A stretch of 64,000 nucleotides of DNA from Ophiura sarsii (lineage: Eukaryota > Echinodermata > Ophiuroidea > Amphilepidida > Ophiuridae), in the NCBI GenBank assembly GCA_035610835.1, contig CM069447.1, positions 57,667,048 through 57,731,047 of the forward strand, in the 5' to 3' direction. Numbering within the stretch: the first letter of the stretch is position 1; every line of letters starts with the position of its first letter. The notes below the pieces were generated by a model. The model was not told the DNA's origin. It searched no databases and saw nothing but the letters and a program-made list of their open reading frames with translations. The position numbers and the translations under genes were made by a program. Positions 9,050 to 19,560 of this stretch are shown here, piece after piece.

Positions 9050-10481
9050 GTAGGTCATGAATATGCATATGATAGCTTTATAATGCCCATGTGATACACA
9101 TGTGATATCCATTTAATGCCATGTGATACCTGTGTGATACCTAGACAAAGGCCATGTTGCAATCTTTGATTAGAAAACAGGGTGTCATCACAATGAATGG
9201 AAACAAGGGGATCTTCAATCTCATTCATGTCTATGATCCACTCTTGAAAACCTCTGGGAAGCAAGCAAAAGTCAACTCCCATTTAAGTTTCCTCCCACTG
9301 TGTTTTTGTCATCAGTCCACCATGAAACTATCAATAATTATAGCTTAAGTTTACACTGTATTATGCCACTGATCATGTCCGATAAACCAACAAGTCTGTT
9401 ATATTGACTGTTTTATTTTGTAGACAAAACACATATATTTCTCGCCAATTTTGGAACTGATTAAACTATAACCTTAGAACTTCCAAGTTGGAAGTGTGTG
9501 ATATTTCGTCTGTCACATCAGTCTTTGTTTGGCACTATGGTAATATAGTTCTACAATGTGTAAGATATTTGCAATATCTAAAATTTAAAAAGAAAGTAGA
9601 CAAGATGCGTTCCAAGAAGGTAAATGGTAACAAGATTTTTTCACAAAAGCATTATAGCCCCATGCAGGGGTAGCATTATGCCGAAAATGTGGGGGTCTGT
9701 TTTCACCCCAAGCATGCAAAAAATCCAAAATATAGGATATAAATATTTCGCTAAACACTTGCAGCATTCACGCAAATGAAAATAAAAGAACCACTTAGCC
9801 GCCGGGCTTCGACAACAATCGAAACAGAAAAACCAATTGCAAAAGCGTGTGGTTTCAACAGGTTTTTGCAGCACTTTACAGCAACCAGCAAAAATCAATG
9901 ATGTCAAAGTTCATCATCACGTCATCAAATTGATGACCAAAAAATCAGCTGATTGCGTATTCAATAATGGCATTGTTCTCCATATGAAGTTGACGACGAT
10001 CTCAACTTCTACATACATTGAATAGGGTTACTGATGCAATGCCAGTATTTCAGTGTAATCTTGAAATAACAAGGCTTATAAAAGGTTTTTCTTACTGGTA
10101 TTTGAAGGAGAAAATTGGCGAAATGAACGGTTTTGAGATTGCCTATTTTAGCGATGTTATCATATTTTGTGATAACTTTGTCTAGCGACTTAACAATGAA
10201 GAAATACTGACGATACCCATGCCTACCTAAGTTGTACATTTTATGACCCAGTAACTTGTTTTCCGTCGTGAAAAATAACCCGCTAATAGTCAGCCAATAT
10301 CAAATAGGTGTGTGAAAATGTGGTCTTCTGTATACTTTTTGGTGAGTGATTCAACAACACAACCCACCTTTTGATGTGATTGGCCACATTATGAGACTCA
10401 AATCTTGTTTCAATGGACTCAAACTTAATCACTCGTTTACAAACAAACATTTGGGTGATGTTCTTATACTTATATATGTGA
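9050..10481. other. Intron between LDLa-3 and EGF-D (proximal part)
   Basis: AT-rich sequence with a short TGTGATA-rich simple repeat near its start. I see no coding exon, RNA gene or clear mobile-element ends. Several overlapping short frames on both strands lack domains or splice logic. Confidence 0.5.
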
Positions 10482-10814
10482 TCAAGCATTAGTAAATGAG
10501 GCACAATTTGGTAGTTCTTTTAAGATGTGGGACATGGTCATAATAAGTCAAGTTTATAAAATGTCATATTTCAAAACTTTAGATGTTCATAACTCAACGA
10601 TTTGTATTTGATGTTTTGAGAATAAATGATTTTCAATCAACAATTGTGTATACACAGAATACATTTGAGTCAATATCAGTCCACTTCATTTTTGGTAAGG
10701 AATGTGATATAACATTGACTTTGGTATCAAATTGTTCCTTAACTTATATTATCATGATATAATGACTCAATATTCATGTCCCTCGTTATGCCTCATTAAC
10801 TCATGTTGGGTCAC
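10482..10814. mobile_element. GTGACCCAACA-family MITE in intron before EGF-D
   Basis: The right end is CATGTTGGGTCAC and the left part has AAATGAGGCACAA, the inverse of TTGTGCCTCA near the right end in relatives. The interior shares the ATTTGTATTTGATG segment with the copies at 752-978 and 20271-20688. The left terminus is degraded. Confidence 0.6.
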
Positions 10815-10859
10815 ATAATATCATATGATTTAAACCTTGCATTTTTGTTTACATTATAG

Positions 10860-10973
10860 ATGTTGATGCGTGTTTGGCCACACCATGTCAGAATGATGCC
10901 ACATGTATTACTGTGGGAGATATCTTCCAGTGTATCTGCAAGTCTGGTTTTACTGGAGCCCTATGTGAAACAG
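10860..10973 (+). CDS. EGF-like exon D, duplicon 1
   Basis: The acceptor is tacattatag at 10859 and the donor gtagga at 10974. The exon is 114 bp. The peptide starts DVDACLATPCQNDATC after joining LDLa-3 and ends in a CIC core and ALCET. The D-x-D before Cys1 fits a calcium-binding EGF start, but no C-x-D/N hydroxylation motif follows. Confidence 0.9.
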
Positions 10974-11114
10974 GTAGGAGAGTATACAAATTATGAATGT
11001 ATAGGGTGTCCCTAAAATGTTCATACCTTTTAAAGTTTTATACTTCCAGTAAAGTAATTACACTACCATCTTATAGCACATAAGATATATGGTGTTTTAT
11101 GTGCAGATAGATCG

Positions 11115-11249
11115 AATCATAGATCCTCTGTTTACCCCCAATCTCTGACTACCCCAATCCAGTGTCCGTCTGAGGCAGCTTGCTGTCGAAGCTGCTGAGG
11201 CTAATCATAGATCCTCTGTTTACCCCAATCTCTGACTACCCCAATCCAG
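11115..11249. repeat. 48-bp direct repeat separated by 40 bp
   Basis: AATCATAGATCCTCTG through ACCCCAATCCAG occurs at 11115-11162 and again at 11203-11249, one C shorter in the second. The spacer holds the inverted pair CAGCTTGCTG / GAAGCTGCTG. It is of unknown origin and conserved in duplicon 2 at about 34890-35024. Confidence 0.65.
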
Positions 11250-11306
11250 GGTCCGTGATGGATTATTGATATATTTTTTTAGATATTAACAAGTATAGTA
11301 ATCCTT

Positions 11307-12481
11307 CCCATGGTAAAATAAAAAGGTACCGGGTTAGTATCCGATACTTACCGGATACTAATCCGATACCACTTGGATACTTTTTTTGGAAGTATCCAAA
11401 AGTATCCGCATGCGACGCCTTTCTGGGCTATATCCCACTAGCGGATACTTTTGTGGATTATAACCCGATGATGTACCGCTGGATTATAATCTAAACTTAG
11501 TTTCAAATATCATAATCCAAAAGGTATCCACAGATCACATACTGATACTAGGTCAGAGGTCACAATTTCAAAAAATGCAAAATGGCAGTTGGATACATGA
11601 ACATATAATTTTAGCTGGCAAAAGAATCAAAGGATGATGATGTTTTACCATGTTTATGACAATAAAGAAGTTTGGATATGCTTGTGGATGACATATATAT
11701 GCACTGCTGTACTACAGGTAAATTACTATGAGCTATTTTTGATTTGCATAGTCTATAGAAGCTTAAACGGTATATATAGATCCTATAATCTTACTTATGT
11801 TTTGCCTATAATATGTACACTATAGAATACAGTAAGTAAGATGTGCCATATGGTCTAAGGCCTCAATTGCACCTCAGTTGGTGAAATTTTCAGTTGGCAA
11901 CGAGAGCAAATTAATAATATAGTACTCCTGATATCAGTACAGTTTGGATACTGGGACAAAGCTGTTATCAGGTAATGGCTTGGTCTGTAATATGTCTACT
12001 ATAATTATATTGGATATGCTATGTGTGTATACCAAAATGTGCATGATCGTGCGTCGCAACTATTGAGGGCTATAAAAGTATCCGCTAAAAAGCGGATGAT
12101 TACCGGATACTATCCCACAGAAAAGTATCCATAAAAGTATCCGCAAAAGCCACCGGGTTATAATCCGATGGCATTTTCACATGCAAATTAGGTATTCATA
12201 AAAGTATCCACAGAAAGCGGACTAGTATCCGATTATGATCCATAAAAGTATCCACAGAAAGCGGACTAGTATCCGGTTATAATCCACAAAACGATCTACT
12301 GAATTTTCAAAACCCACCGGGTTATAACCGGATACCTAACTAATTTGCATATATAACCCACCGGGTTATAACCGGATACCAAATTAATTTGCATGTGAAA
12401 ATGGTATCGGGTTATGATCCGCTGCCTTTTGCGGATTATTACCGGATTATGATCCGATACCCTGCTATATTTTCCTATGGG
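11307..12481. mobile_element. Inverted-repeat element packed with GGATAC/TTATAATCCG palindromes
   Basis: The ends CCCATGGTAAAAT and ATTTTCCTATGGG are inverse to each other. Just inside them GGTACCGGGTTAGTATCCG faces GGATTATGATCCGATACC. The interior of 1175 bp repeats AAGTATCC, AGCGGACTAGTATCC and GGTTATAATCC in both orientations. The near-palindrome CCGGGTTATAACCGG occurs twice, 53 bp apart (about 12317 and 12370). Non-coding. Confidence 0.65.
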
Positions 12482-12555
12482 TTGCCATAATTTTGACCTA
12501 TCCATATTCATCACTTTATGAAACTATTTTATGTATTATTCATTTTTTTGTTTAG

Positions 12556-12675
12556 ATATTGACTATTGCGATAGTAATCCTTGCCAGAATGGTGGTACAT
12601 GTGCTGATGGAGAACTTGGATACTTCTGTATATGTATCGGCAGTTATGTTGGACCCAACTGTGAAAACGCTGTTG
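12556..12675 (+). CDS. EGF-like exon E, duplicon 1
   Basis: The acceptor is tttgtttag at 12555 and the donor gtaagt at 12676. The exon is 120 bp. The peptide [38 protein letters not shown] is an EGF domain with a calcium-binding-type DID start. The longer C3-C4 loop explains the extra two codons. The tail ENAV joins EGF-G through GAT. Confidence 0.92.
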
Positions 12676-14418
12676 GTAAGTTAATCAATGAGGATATACA
12701 TGTATATGTACAGTGCAATGGACCATAAAGACTCTAAAATGCATATTTTCATATTTTAGGCCACCATTCAAATATTGATAATCCAATCAACATGAAACTT
12801 TCACAGAGTTTATACCTATATATTGAATTTACCAGTTTCTGGTGGGTGTTTATAAATTTGTGATTTGCATCTAATATGCATGCATACTAATTTTAAGATG
12901 AAATTATCAAAATGCCAATTCCCTCTATCAATTCAGCTATCAATTCAATGATAATTTCTTCAGACATTGTAGCTGAACATGTTACCTAAAATTTAAATAT
13001 ATGGTTTAGTTTTCTTGGAATAATGATTTTAAAAATCACATATTGAGGAAAAGGTGAATTTGAGGTTTTCATAGAAATGCATGCATGTCAACCTATATAT
13101 AGCATGTCATCTAAGACATTCTTTCATAATTTAGGTAAAATATCCACAGTATGTATTGCGGGCAAATTATACAAGGAGAAAAATGGAAATTAATCAAACT
13201 AACAATGGATTACCAATTTTGAGGCAAAAGAATGATTTTTGATATTAATTGTAAATCACAAATTCATCCTCTGGCAACTCTAACCCCCTGAGAACTACCG
13301 GCCGATTGGTCAGAAAGATAGATACATCATTTATTGCACCAATCAGAGACATTTTTACAATAGCTGTATCCCTGATAAAGATTGGAGTGAAATATTTTAC
13401 AAGCTGCATTTTAATTGGCTATTCAAATGAGTATATCTTGCAATAAACCAATCAGAACCACTGTAAGATAGGCCAGTAGTGCCCAGGGGGCTAAACTATC
13501 TTCTTCCATGTTTGACACTTTACATGCCATGAAAGCTTCCATATTTATGATGTGTATTTTCTTCCATGACTGCGGATGGTTTGTTTACATCCTGTATAGT
13601 CATTCATCAACTGCCACACTTCACTGACATACTCTGTGATAGGTCAATCTTTTGTGTTTGCAATGAGGTTATACTACCTAGAAAATACTTATTTTAACCA
13701 CCCCCCCCCCCCCCCCCATGCTAAAAAGCGCATGTGCGGAAGGTTTTCGATGACGTAATCAACCAAGCTTATATAGTGAGCATGGTTACGTACTGCGCGA
13801 ACGAGTAGCTGAGGGTCTTGGCCAGTGCTGATTTTTTTCTTCTTTCTTTTTCTTTCTTTTTCTTGAGGTGCAAAATTGCATCTTTCTTTATAATATAAAG
13901 TTCAAGGTGTAATTCCTTCAAGTCAAGTTGCAATTTTATCGTAATTTTGCACCAGCCTTTGAAAGTTGTATCGCAGTTTATTGATTTTTAAGGTGCAAAT
14001 TGCGATGTAATACAGGAAATTTGCAGGTCTGGTCGTGGGTTGGACGAGGGGCCGACGAATCCTGGCTGGTCCCGGTGATTTAGTTAGTGTTTTCTCTTCC
14101 AAAATTGTGATCCTGGTTAAACACCCGGTTAGGCCGGGGTTAGGGTTATATAGCAGGTAATGAGACAAGGTATGGCATTAGTTTTAAATCAAAACTGAAC
14201 ATACCTGGTAAATGGCATGTATGGTTGTGAAGCTATGCTGATGGATAATGTGGAGTGTTTATGACCGGTTACACTGCACCAATCCTAAAAAAGCCACTAC
14301 TGTGGTGTCCCCATAGTACCGTGGGTATCACAAAACCGTGTGTGGTCGTTATAATGCCCATTCATGGTATTTGTGTCCAGCCCAAAATTGGAAAAGTAAT
14401 TGTTGTATTTTTCTCTAG
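12676..14418. other. Intron between EGF-E and the broken exon F
   Basis: The intron contains a CCCCCTG-ended MITE at 13284-13490 and a 20-odd-base poly-C near 13700 that is longer in duplicon 2. It also contains a GCGCATGTGC stretch and T-rich and GTGCAAAATTGCA-type sequence at 13860-14020 that may be repeat-derived. No exon is seen. Confidence 0.5.
13284..13490. mobile_element. CCCCCTG...CAGGGGG MITE
   Basis: Inverted termini CCCCCTGAGAACTACCGGCC and GGCCAGTAGTGCCCAGGGGG bound a 207-bp non-coding element rich in CCAATCAG motifs in both orientations. CTAA lies on both sides and may be the target duplication. The identical element is at 37057-37263. Confidence 0.7.
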
Positions 14419-14510
14419 ATGGACCATGTTCTAAATCAACCCTGCATGGATGGTACTACTTATAATGAGACTAGTGATAGTTATTTGTGTACATTATGTG
14501 CACCGGAGGG
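14419..14510 (+). pseudogene. Broken EGF exon F, duplicate of exon G (duplicon 1)
   Basis: It has the same acceptor context (ttctctag) and start ATGGACCATGTTCT as exon G at 14621. One extra base in TCTAAATCAACCC against TCTACTCAACCC shifts the frame. The exon loses homology after about 14510 with no donor equivalent. A read-through frame continues into exon G via intron sequence, but the G acceptor makes this unnecessary. It is best read as a decayed duplicate exon, and it is identical in duplicon 2. Confidence 0.75.
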
Positions 14511-14620
14511 TCACCTTCTCACCCTTCCTGGACCCTTCCCGCCCTTGGACCCTACCAGCCTCCTTGAATGCTCTCCCAAACCTAATCTTATCAAAACCAC
14601 TTTGTTGTATGTTTCTCTAG

Positions 14621-14731
14621 ATGGACCATGTTCTACTCAACCCTGCATGAATGGCGGATCTTGTGAAGAGACTGTTGATAGTTATGTGTGTAATTGTGCA
14701 CCAGGATGGTTTGGAGATGAATGCCAAATTG
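14621..14731 (+). CDS. EGF-like exon G, duplicon 1
   Basis: The acceptor is tgtttctctag at 14620 and the donor gtaaat at 14732. The exon is 111 bp. The peptide DGPCSTQPCMNGGSCEE, SYVCNCAPGWFGDEC, QI has six cysteines. It joins EGF-H through GAA. Confidence 0.9.
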
Positions 14732-15428
14732 GTAAATATTACGAGAAATACAGTTATGACCGCTCTAATGAGTGTGCCATGAGGGGGAGGGGGAAGTCCA
14801 ATATCAGGATGTAAGCATTTGTCACCACAGATTTTCCAGACACTCCCTAAACGTGTATTTCCTCTGAAGCATAAATTCACATTAAAATTAGGTTTTTGCA
14901 TGTTTTCTTTCCCCCAAATTGACCCTAAACGAGTAAAGATCAACAGGAATTTGGAAAACAAAGTACAATTTTTCTTGGAAATGATCGATTTAGACCACTT
15001 ATACATGTTATGCATGTAACGTGACCCACTTCAAAACACCCCTTATCACATGCTTTTGTAGTCATGGACGCTTTGGTATTTGTCCATCATTTCAAAGCAA
15101 GTGGACAATTCTACAGTATGGTTCAAACCCCCACTAAAATCAAATTTCTATTTTCTAAGTTACAAACCATTTACCAACTGTTAAAACAAATAAAGTAAAG
15201 CTTAAGAATATGTCACCTCTTTTTTACCTATAACTCTTAATCAATATTCCCGACATCCGACTCATTCCGCTTGATGACGTCACATGTGATCTTTTTAGCA
15301 CTATCATTAGTTTTGAATATGCAGGTCTGAAATCTTTGTGGCAATTTTGCAAAAAAAGAAGTGCCTGTTCTTTCCAACTCACCCTGTACTATCATAAAGT
15401 TTGCTTTTATGTTATTTTTTATTTTCAG
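14732..15428. other. Intron between EGF-G and EGF-H
   Basis: It includes a low-copy CCCTAAACG-type stretch (14840-14945) and, at about 15071-15290, a fragment of the foldback MITE seen complete at 18375-18811. The fragment is reverse-oriented relative to that copy and ends ATTCCGCTTGATGACGTCAC. No exon is seen. Confidence 0.6.
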
Positions 15429-15542
15429 AAATTGATGAATGCTTCAGTGAACCCTGCTTTAATATGGGGACATGTATTGATGGGATTAATTCATACACAT
15501 GTAATTGTAGACTAGGTTTTGTAGGAGACATGTGTGAAATGG
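15429..15542 (+). CDS. Calcium-binding EGF exon H, duplicon 1
   Basis: The acceptor is attttcag at 15428 and the donor gtaagt at 15543. The exon is 114 bp. The peptide [38 protein letters not shown] has the D-x-D/E-C start. It also has the C-x-D-x4-Y-x-C aspartate hydroxylation motif, so it is a classical calcium-binding EGF domain. It is the founder of the minisatellite that follows. Confidence 0.92.
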
Positions 15543-16785
15543 GTAAGTCATATCTAGTGAACCATGCCTCAGTATGGGGACATGTATTGATGGGATTAAT
15601 TCATACACATGTAATTGTAGACTAGGTTTTGAAGGAGACATGTGTGAAATGGGTAAGTCATATCTAGTGAACCATGTCTCAATATGGGGACATGTATTGA
15701 TGGGATTAATTCATACACATGTAATTGTAGACTAGGTTTTGTAGGAGACATATGTGAAATGGGTAAGTCATATCTAGTGAATTATGCCTCAATATGGGGA
15801 CATATATTGATGGGATTAATTCATACACATGTAATTGTAGACTAGGTTTTGTAGGAGACATGTGTGAAATGGGTAAGTCATATCTAGTGAACCGTGCCTT
15901 AATATGGGGACATGTATTGATGGGATTAATTCATGCACATGTAATTGTAGACTAGGATTAATGTAGGAGACATGTGTGAAATGGGTAAGTAATATCTAGT
16001 GAACCATGCTTTAATATGGGGACATGTATTGATGGGATTAATTCATACACATGTAATTGTAGACTAGGTTTTGTAGGAGACTTAGTGAAATGGGTAAGTC
16101 ATATCTAGTGAACCTCAATATGGGGGGACATGTATTGATGGGATTAATTCATACACATGTAATTGTAGACTAGGTTTTGTAGGAGACATGTGTGAAATGG
16201 GTAAGTCATATCTAGTGAACCGTGCCTCAATATGGGGACATGTATTGATGGGATTAATTCATACACATGTAATTGTAGACTAGGTTTCGTAGGAGACATG
16301 TGTGAAATGGGTAAGTCATATATAGTGAACCATGCCTCAATCTGAGGACATGTATTGATGGGATTAATTCATACACATGTAATTGTAGACTAGTTTTTGT
16401 AGGAGACTTAGTGAAATGGGTAAGTCATATCTAGTGAACCTCAATATGGGGGGGGGGGGGACATGTATTGATGGGATTAATTCATACACATGTAATTGTA
16501 GACTAGGTTTTGTAGGAGACATGTGTGAAATGGGTAAGTCATATCTAGTGAACCGTGCCTCAATATGGGGACATGTATTGATTGGATTAATTCATGCACA
16601 TGTAATTGTAGACTAGGTTTTGTATGAGACATGTGTGAAATGGGTAAGTCATATCTAGTGAACCATGCTTCAATATGGGGACATGTATTGATGGGATTAA
16701 TTCATACACATGTAATTGTAGACTAGGTTTTGAAGGAGACATGTGTGAAATGGGTAAGTCATATCTAGTGAACCATGCCTCAATA
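15446..16785 (+). repeat. 110-bp minisatellite made of EGF-H exon plus donor site (12 units)
   Basis: Each unit runs from AGTGAACC inside exon H through the donor and 14 bp of intron. Twelve GAAATGGGTAAG donors follow each other at about 110-bp spacing. Units keep five of the six EGF cysteines but have no acceptor or first cysteine. Variant units (GGATTAATG insertion; GACTTAGTG deletion) and a G-run near 16450 mark internal rearrangement. Since 110 is not a multiple of three, the array cannot be read through. Confidence 0.9.
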
Positions 16786-16986
16786 GTAGAGTTATTCTTC
16801 TGAAGTTTTCAACTCTTCTTAGGAGAATTGTTTAAGAATTTGTGAGTTAATATTCACGATATAGACCCTAGGTCAAACTTTAGAACATGACCCTTCATTA
16901 TGAAGCTCAATTTAGAAATACCTTCTTAAGTCTGGATCAGAAGTTAACAAATAACTCTTCCTAAATTTACGTAAGGTTAATCTTAA

Positions 16987-17263
16987 CACTTTCCATGCGG
17001 CAGGCATCTGCAGACGACATTCCAAAATGTCTCAAAAATGTCAAAGTTATTGAATTTCATTACCATGGAATCACCTTGAGAAATAATAACACACACTTAG
17101 GCCCCCCCCCCCCAAAAAAAATTGTTTGTATTAAATGCATTAAAATAAGTACAAACATGCCTAGTATTGGTTCCATAATCCTTGAGATAGACCTTGAAAT
17201 GTGGGAAGGGTTTCTGAAAAATCAGTTTTGTATATGGTCGAACCAATAGCCGCGTGGAAAGTG
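16987..17263. mobile_element. TTAA-flanked MITE, second family member
   Basis: TTAA at 16983-16986 precedes CACTTTCCATGCGGCAGGC. The right end is CCGCGTGGAAAGTG followed by TAAA. The interior shares CTGCAGACGACATTCC with the copies at 6836-7074 and 20851-21046. It contains an A/C homopolymer that differs in length in duplicon 2 (44883-45154). Confidence 0.7.
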
Positions 17264-17305
17264 TAAACTGCAATAACTAACCCAACATTATTAGGTGACC
17301 TATTG

Positions 17306-17586
17306 GGCAAAAAAAAAAGTTGACTTGCCCTTTCCGACCGACCCAAATATTCGGAATCTAGGATCGCTACAAGATGAAAACGTGTTTCTGAGTAGTATAT
17401 GCTTGTTTAAAAATTAAAAATTAAAAATTAAAAAAATTAAAAAAATTAAAATTAAAAAAAACATCTTTAAAACATGTTTCTGTGTAGTATCTCCCTGTTT
17501 AAATTTAAAAATTTAAAAAAATCTGACCGTCTGACCCAGACTCTAGCCCTGAAAGGGCAAGTCAACTTTTTTTCTTTTTTTTTGCC
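17306..17586. mobile_element. GGCA(A)n terminal inverted-repeat element with 15-bp flanking duplication
   Basis: Left terminus is GGCAAAAAAAAAAGTTGAC followed by TTGCCCTTTC; right terminus is GAAAGGGCAAGTCAAC, a T-run and GCC. TTAGGTGACCTATTG (17291-17305) and TTAGGTGACCTGTTC (17587-17601) flank it as a probable target duplication. The interior is A/T-rich and non-coding. Copy at 45197-45477. Confidence 0.75.
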
Positions 17587-17877
17587 TTAGGTGACCTGTT
17601 CTATGTACGGGCCCGACGAACCCATTTTTATTTAGGCAAGAATCTTCAAAACCAATTGCAGTGATAAAAGACCATTTGCTTTTATTTAAAAAATCGATCA
17701 TTGCATGATTGTCATATAAGTTACACTCATTTTTAGTAATGTCCTCTATTTTAACGCCAAATCCATGGGATGGTTGAATTATCTTCAATATATTTTTAAT
17801 TGTATTCCTTGAATTCAGACATTTTCTTTACTCTCATTTCCATGGTTCTATTTATTTAAAGATTTTGTATCCAAAAT

Positions 17878-18130
17878 TGTTTGTTTGTTTGTTTGTTTGT
17901 TGTTTATTAGGCAAAACGACAATATACAAAATACAACATACAAAAAATGCATGACACAAATATATACATATAATCAAGAACACAAACACCAAAATGCCGA
18001 GATGCCAGGATAACCCATAAAGTCTGCTAAAAAAGCAAACTAGGCGCCTGGAACGAGGAGCATGAGACAAGAAAGGGACACAAATAAAATAAAGTTAAAC
18101 AGTATCAACAAACTCTTGGGCCATCCTGGC
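17878..18130 (-). mobile_element. Possible 3' end of a non-LTR retrotransposon
   Basis: On the minus strand the stretch reads from GGCCCAAGAGTTTGTTG to GCCTAATAAAC followed by (CAAA)n, as expected of a LINE 3' UTR with a microsatellite tail. No reverse transcriptase is present. The frame over 17852-18070 has no recognisable domain. Copy at about 45769-46020, with a 16-bp deletion just beyond it. Confidence 0.35.
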
Positions 18131-18374
18131 ACTTCTTGCTAGGTGTTTTTTCATTGAATTCTTAAAAGTTCATACACCTTTTGATATTTTTAACCAATTG
18201 TATTGATTATTGCGATTCTATATGGATTTTAAAAAAAAATGAAAGCCAAATATATGGCTTTTATTATTTGTAGCACTTTTGAGAAAAAAATCCCATTCTT
18301 TCTGACTCTCACCTTGTAGAGCAGAAGATACTGTTATGATGTTGACTGTTGAAAATGTTCTCCTTTCCTCTGTC

Positions 18375-18811
18375 TATATGTGACGCGACAAGCGGAATGA
18401 GTCGTATGTCGGGAATATTGATTTTGAGTTATAGGTAAAAAGAAGTGACAAATTCTAATGTTTTACATTGTTTTCTCAGTTGGTAAATTGTTTTGTAACT
18501 TAAAGACTCAAAGTTCAATGTTAATGGGGTTTGGACCATACTGTAGCATTTTTCACCTGCTTTTAGATGATGGACAAATATCAAAATTCAAAACTGCCGA
18601 CATGTGACTCATTTCACTTGATCACGTCACATATATAAACTCCTCAAAAAAAGATCTGTTCAATTGCCTATATCTCTAGTTTTTAAGTTACAAACAGTTT
18701 TCCAACTGAGAAAACAAAGTAAAACATAAGAACTTGTCACTTCTTTTTACCTATAACTCAAAATCAATATTCCCGACATACGACTCATTCCGCTTGATGG
18801 CATCACATATG
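18375..18811. mobile_element. Foldback MITE with ~130-bp inverted arms
   Basis: Left arm TATATGTGACGCGACAAGCG through AGAAGTGACAA pairs with right arm TTGTCACTTCTTTTTACC through CGCTTGATGGCATCACATAT. The centre is about 170 bp. Non-coding. The same family has a fragment at 15071-15290 and a full copy at 46251-46687. Confidence 0.75.
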
Positions 18812-18935
18812 TTTATAATGTGTTGCATATCAATGGGAAGTTGATCTGTTCATAAACAATGCCACATTTTGTAGTAATAATTTATTTCAAGTATGTTGCC
18901 ATCAGAATTCCGTTTACAGCAAACAATCATGATAA

Positions 18936-19284
18936 GGCAAAAAAAAAAAGTTGACTTGCCCTTTCAGGGCCAGAGTCTGGGTCGGACAGTCGGATTTTTT
19001 TAATTTTTTTAAATTTAAACAAGGAGATACTACACAAAAACACGTTTTAAAGATTTGATTTTTTTTTGATTTTTTTTGTTTTGATTTTTTTGATTTTTAA
19101 ACAAGCAGATACTACTCAAAAACATGTTTTTATCTTTCTTTATTGTTATGTGCTTCTTTCAACAACAAAAAAAATTCTATTTTTTTTTTTTACTTTGGAA
19201 AAAATAAAAAATAAAAATAGCGACCCTAGATTTCCGAAAATTTGGGTCGGTCGGAAAGGGCAAGTCAATTTTTTTTTTTTTGCC
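18936..19284. mobile_element. GGCA(A)n terminal inverted-repeat element, copy upstream of EGF-A2
   Basis: Same termini as 17306-17586 but longer (349 bp) and with the interior inverted: CAGGGCCAGAGTCTGGGTC is near the left and TGGGTCGGTCGGAAAGGGC near the right. TAA lies on both sides. Copies: 1-281 (partial) and 46812-47159. Confidence 0.7.
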
Positions 19285-19337
19285 TAACAAATAAACGTTC
19301 TACCTTTTCTATTATTGATTCCTTTTTTCCCCTTCAG

Positions 19338-19451
19338 TAACCCTTGAGTGCACTAGTGAGCCCTGTCAAAATGGTGGAACATGCTTTGAAGGCACCAATA
19401 GTTACTTCTGCTTCTGTCAGCCCGAATATACTGGCTCTAATTGTGAAACTG
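19338..19451 (+). CDS. EGF-like exon A, duplicon 2
   Basis: The acceptor is ccccttcag at 19337 and the donor gtaagt at 19452. The exon is 114 bp. The peptide starts [10 protein letters not shown] and has EYTGSNC, differing from duplicon 1 at two residues. It would receive the spliced EGF-H of duplicon 1 through a GTA codon, keeping frame across the duplicon boundary. Confidence 0.9.
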
Positions 19452-19486
19452 GTAAGTTTAACCTGTGAGCATCGCCTTCTTTGGTA

Positions 19487-19560
19487 CATCCTTTGAAGGC
19501 ACCAATAGTTGCTTCTGCTTCTGTCAGCCCGAATATACTGGCTCTAATTGTGAAATTGTT
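19487..19560 (+). repeat. Single extra copy of EGF-A exon tail, duplicon 2
   Basis: This is one 107-bp-spaced partial copy starting CATCCTTTGAAGG. It ends at a mutated donor (GTTAAG), corresponding to the last copy in duplicon 1. The intermediate copy with an intact donor is absent. Confidence 0.8.

Larger units (their letters stand above)
1..18935 (+). repeat. Duplicon 1 (left-truncated, internally deleted copy of EGF/LDLa module)
   Basis: The sequence aligns with 18936-46811 with an offset of about 19.0 kb at its left part and 23.77 kb at its right part. The offset changes because about 6.65 kb, including exon B' and the SINE, is missing after position 1440, and because the repeat arrays differ. 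In introns from 6121 to 15430 only scattered substitutions and one- to few-base indels separate it from duplicon 2. All shared exons except EGF-A encode identical peptides. Confidence 0.85.

Noticed and set aside
13740..13810. Promoter from TGACGTAA and TATATAG near 13770
   Set aside because: Isolated motifs inside an intron next to a homopolymer, without a start exon downstream.
14419..14814. 131-aa continuous frame as one coding exon
   Set aside because: It is the broken exon F read through intron into exon G; the G acceptor and donor match all other exons and give a proper EGF domain alone.
15556..15650. Each minisatellite unit as an independent EGF exon using the TCTAG before TGAACC as acceptor
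   Set aside because: The intron would be only about 15 bp and the exon 95 bp, which breaks the frame; no branch point or pyrimidine tract fits.
15446..16785. CRISPR-like regular repeats
   Set aside because: Units of 110 bp are contiguous, derive from an exon and have no unique spacers; the genome is eukaryotic.
17852..18070. Minus-strand 72-aa frame with hydrophobic stretch as a small membrane protein
   Set aside because: It lies in a likely retrotransposon 3' end with a (CAAA)n tail and has no start context or splice support.
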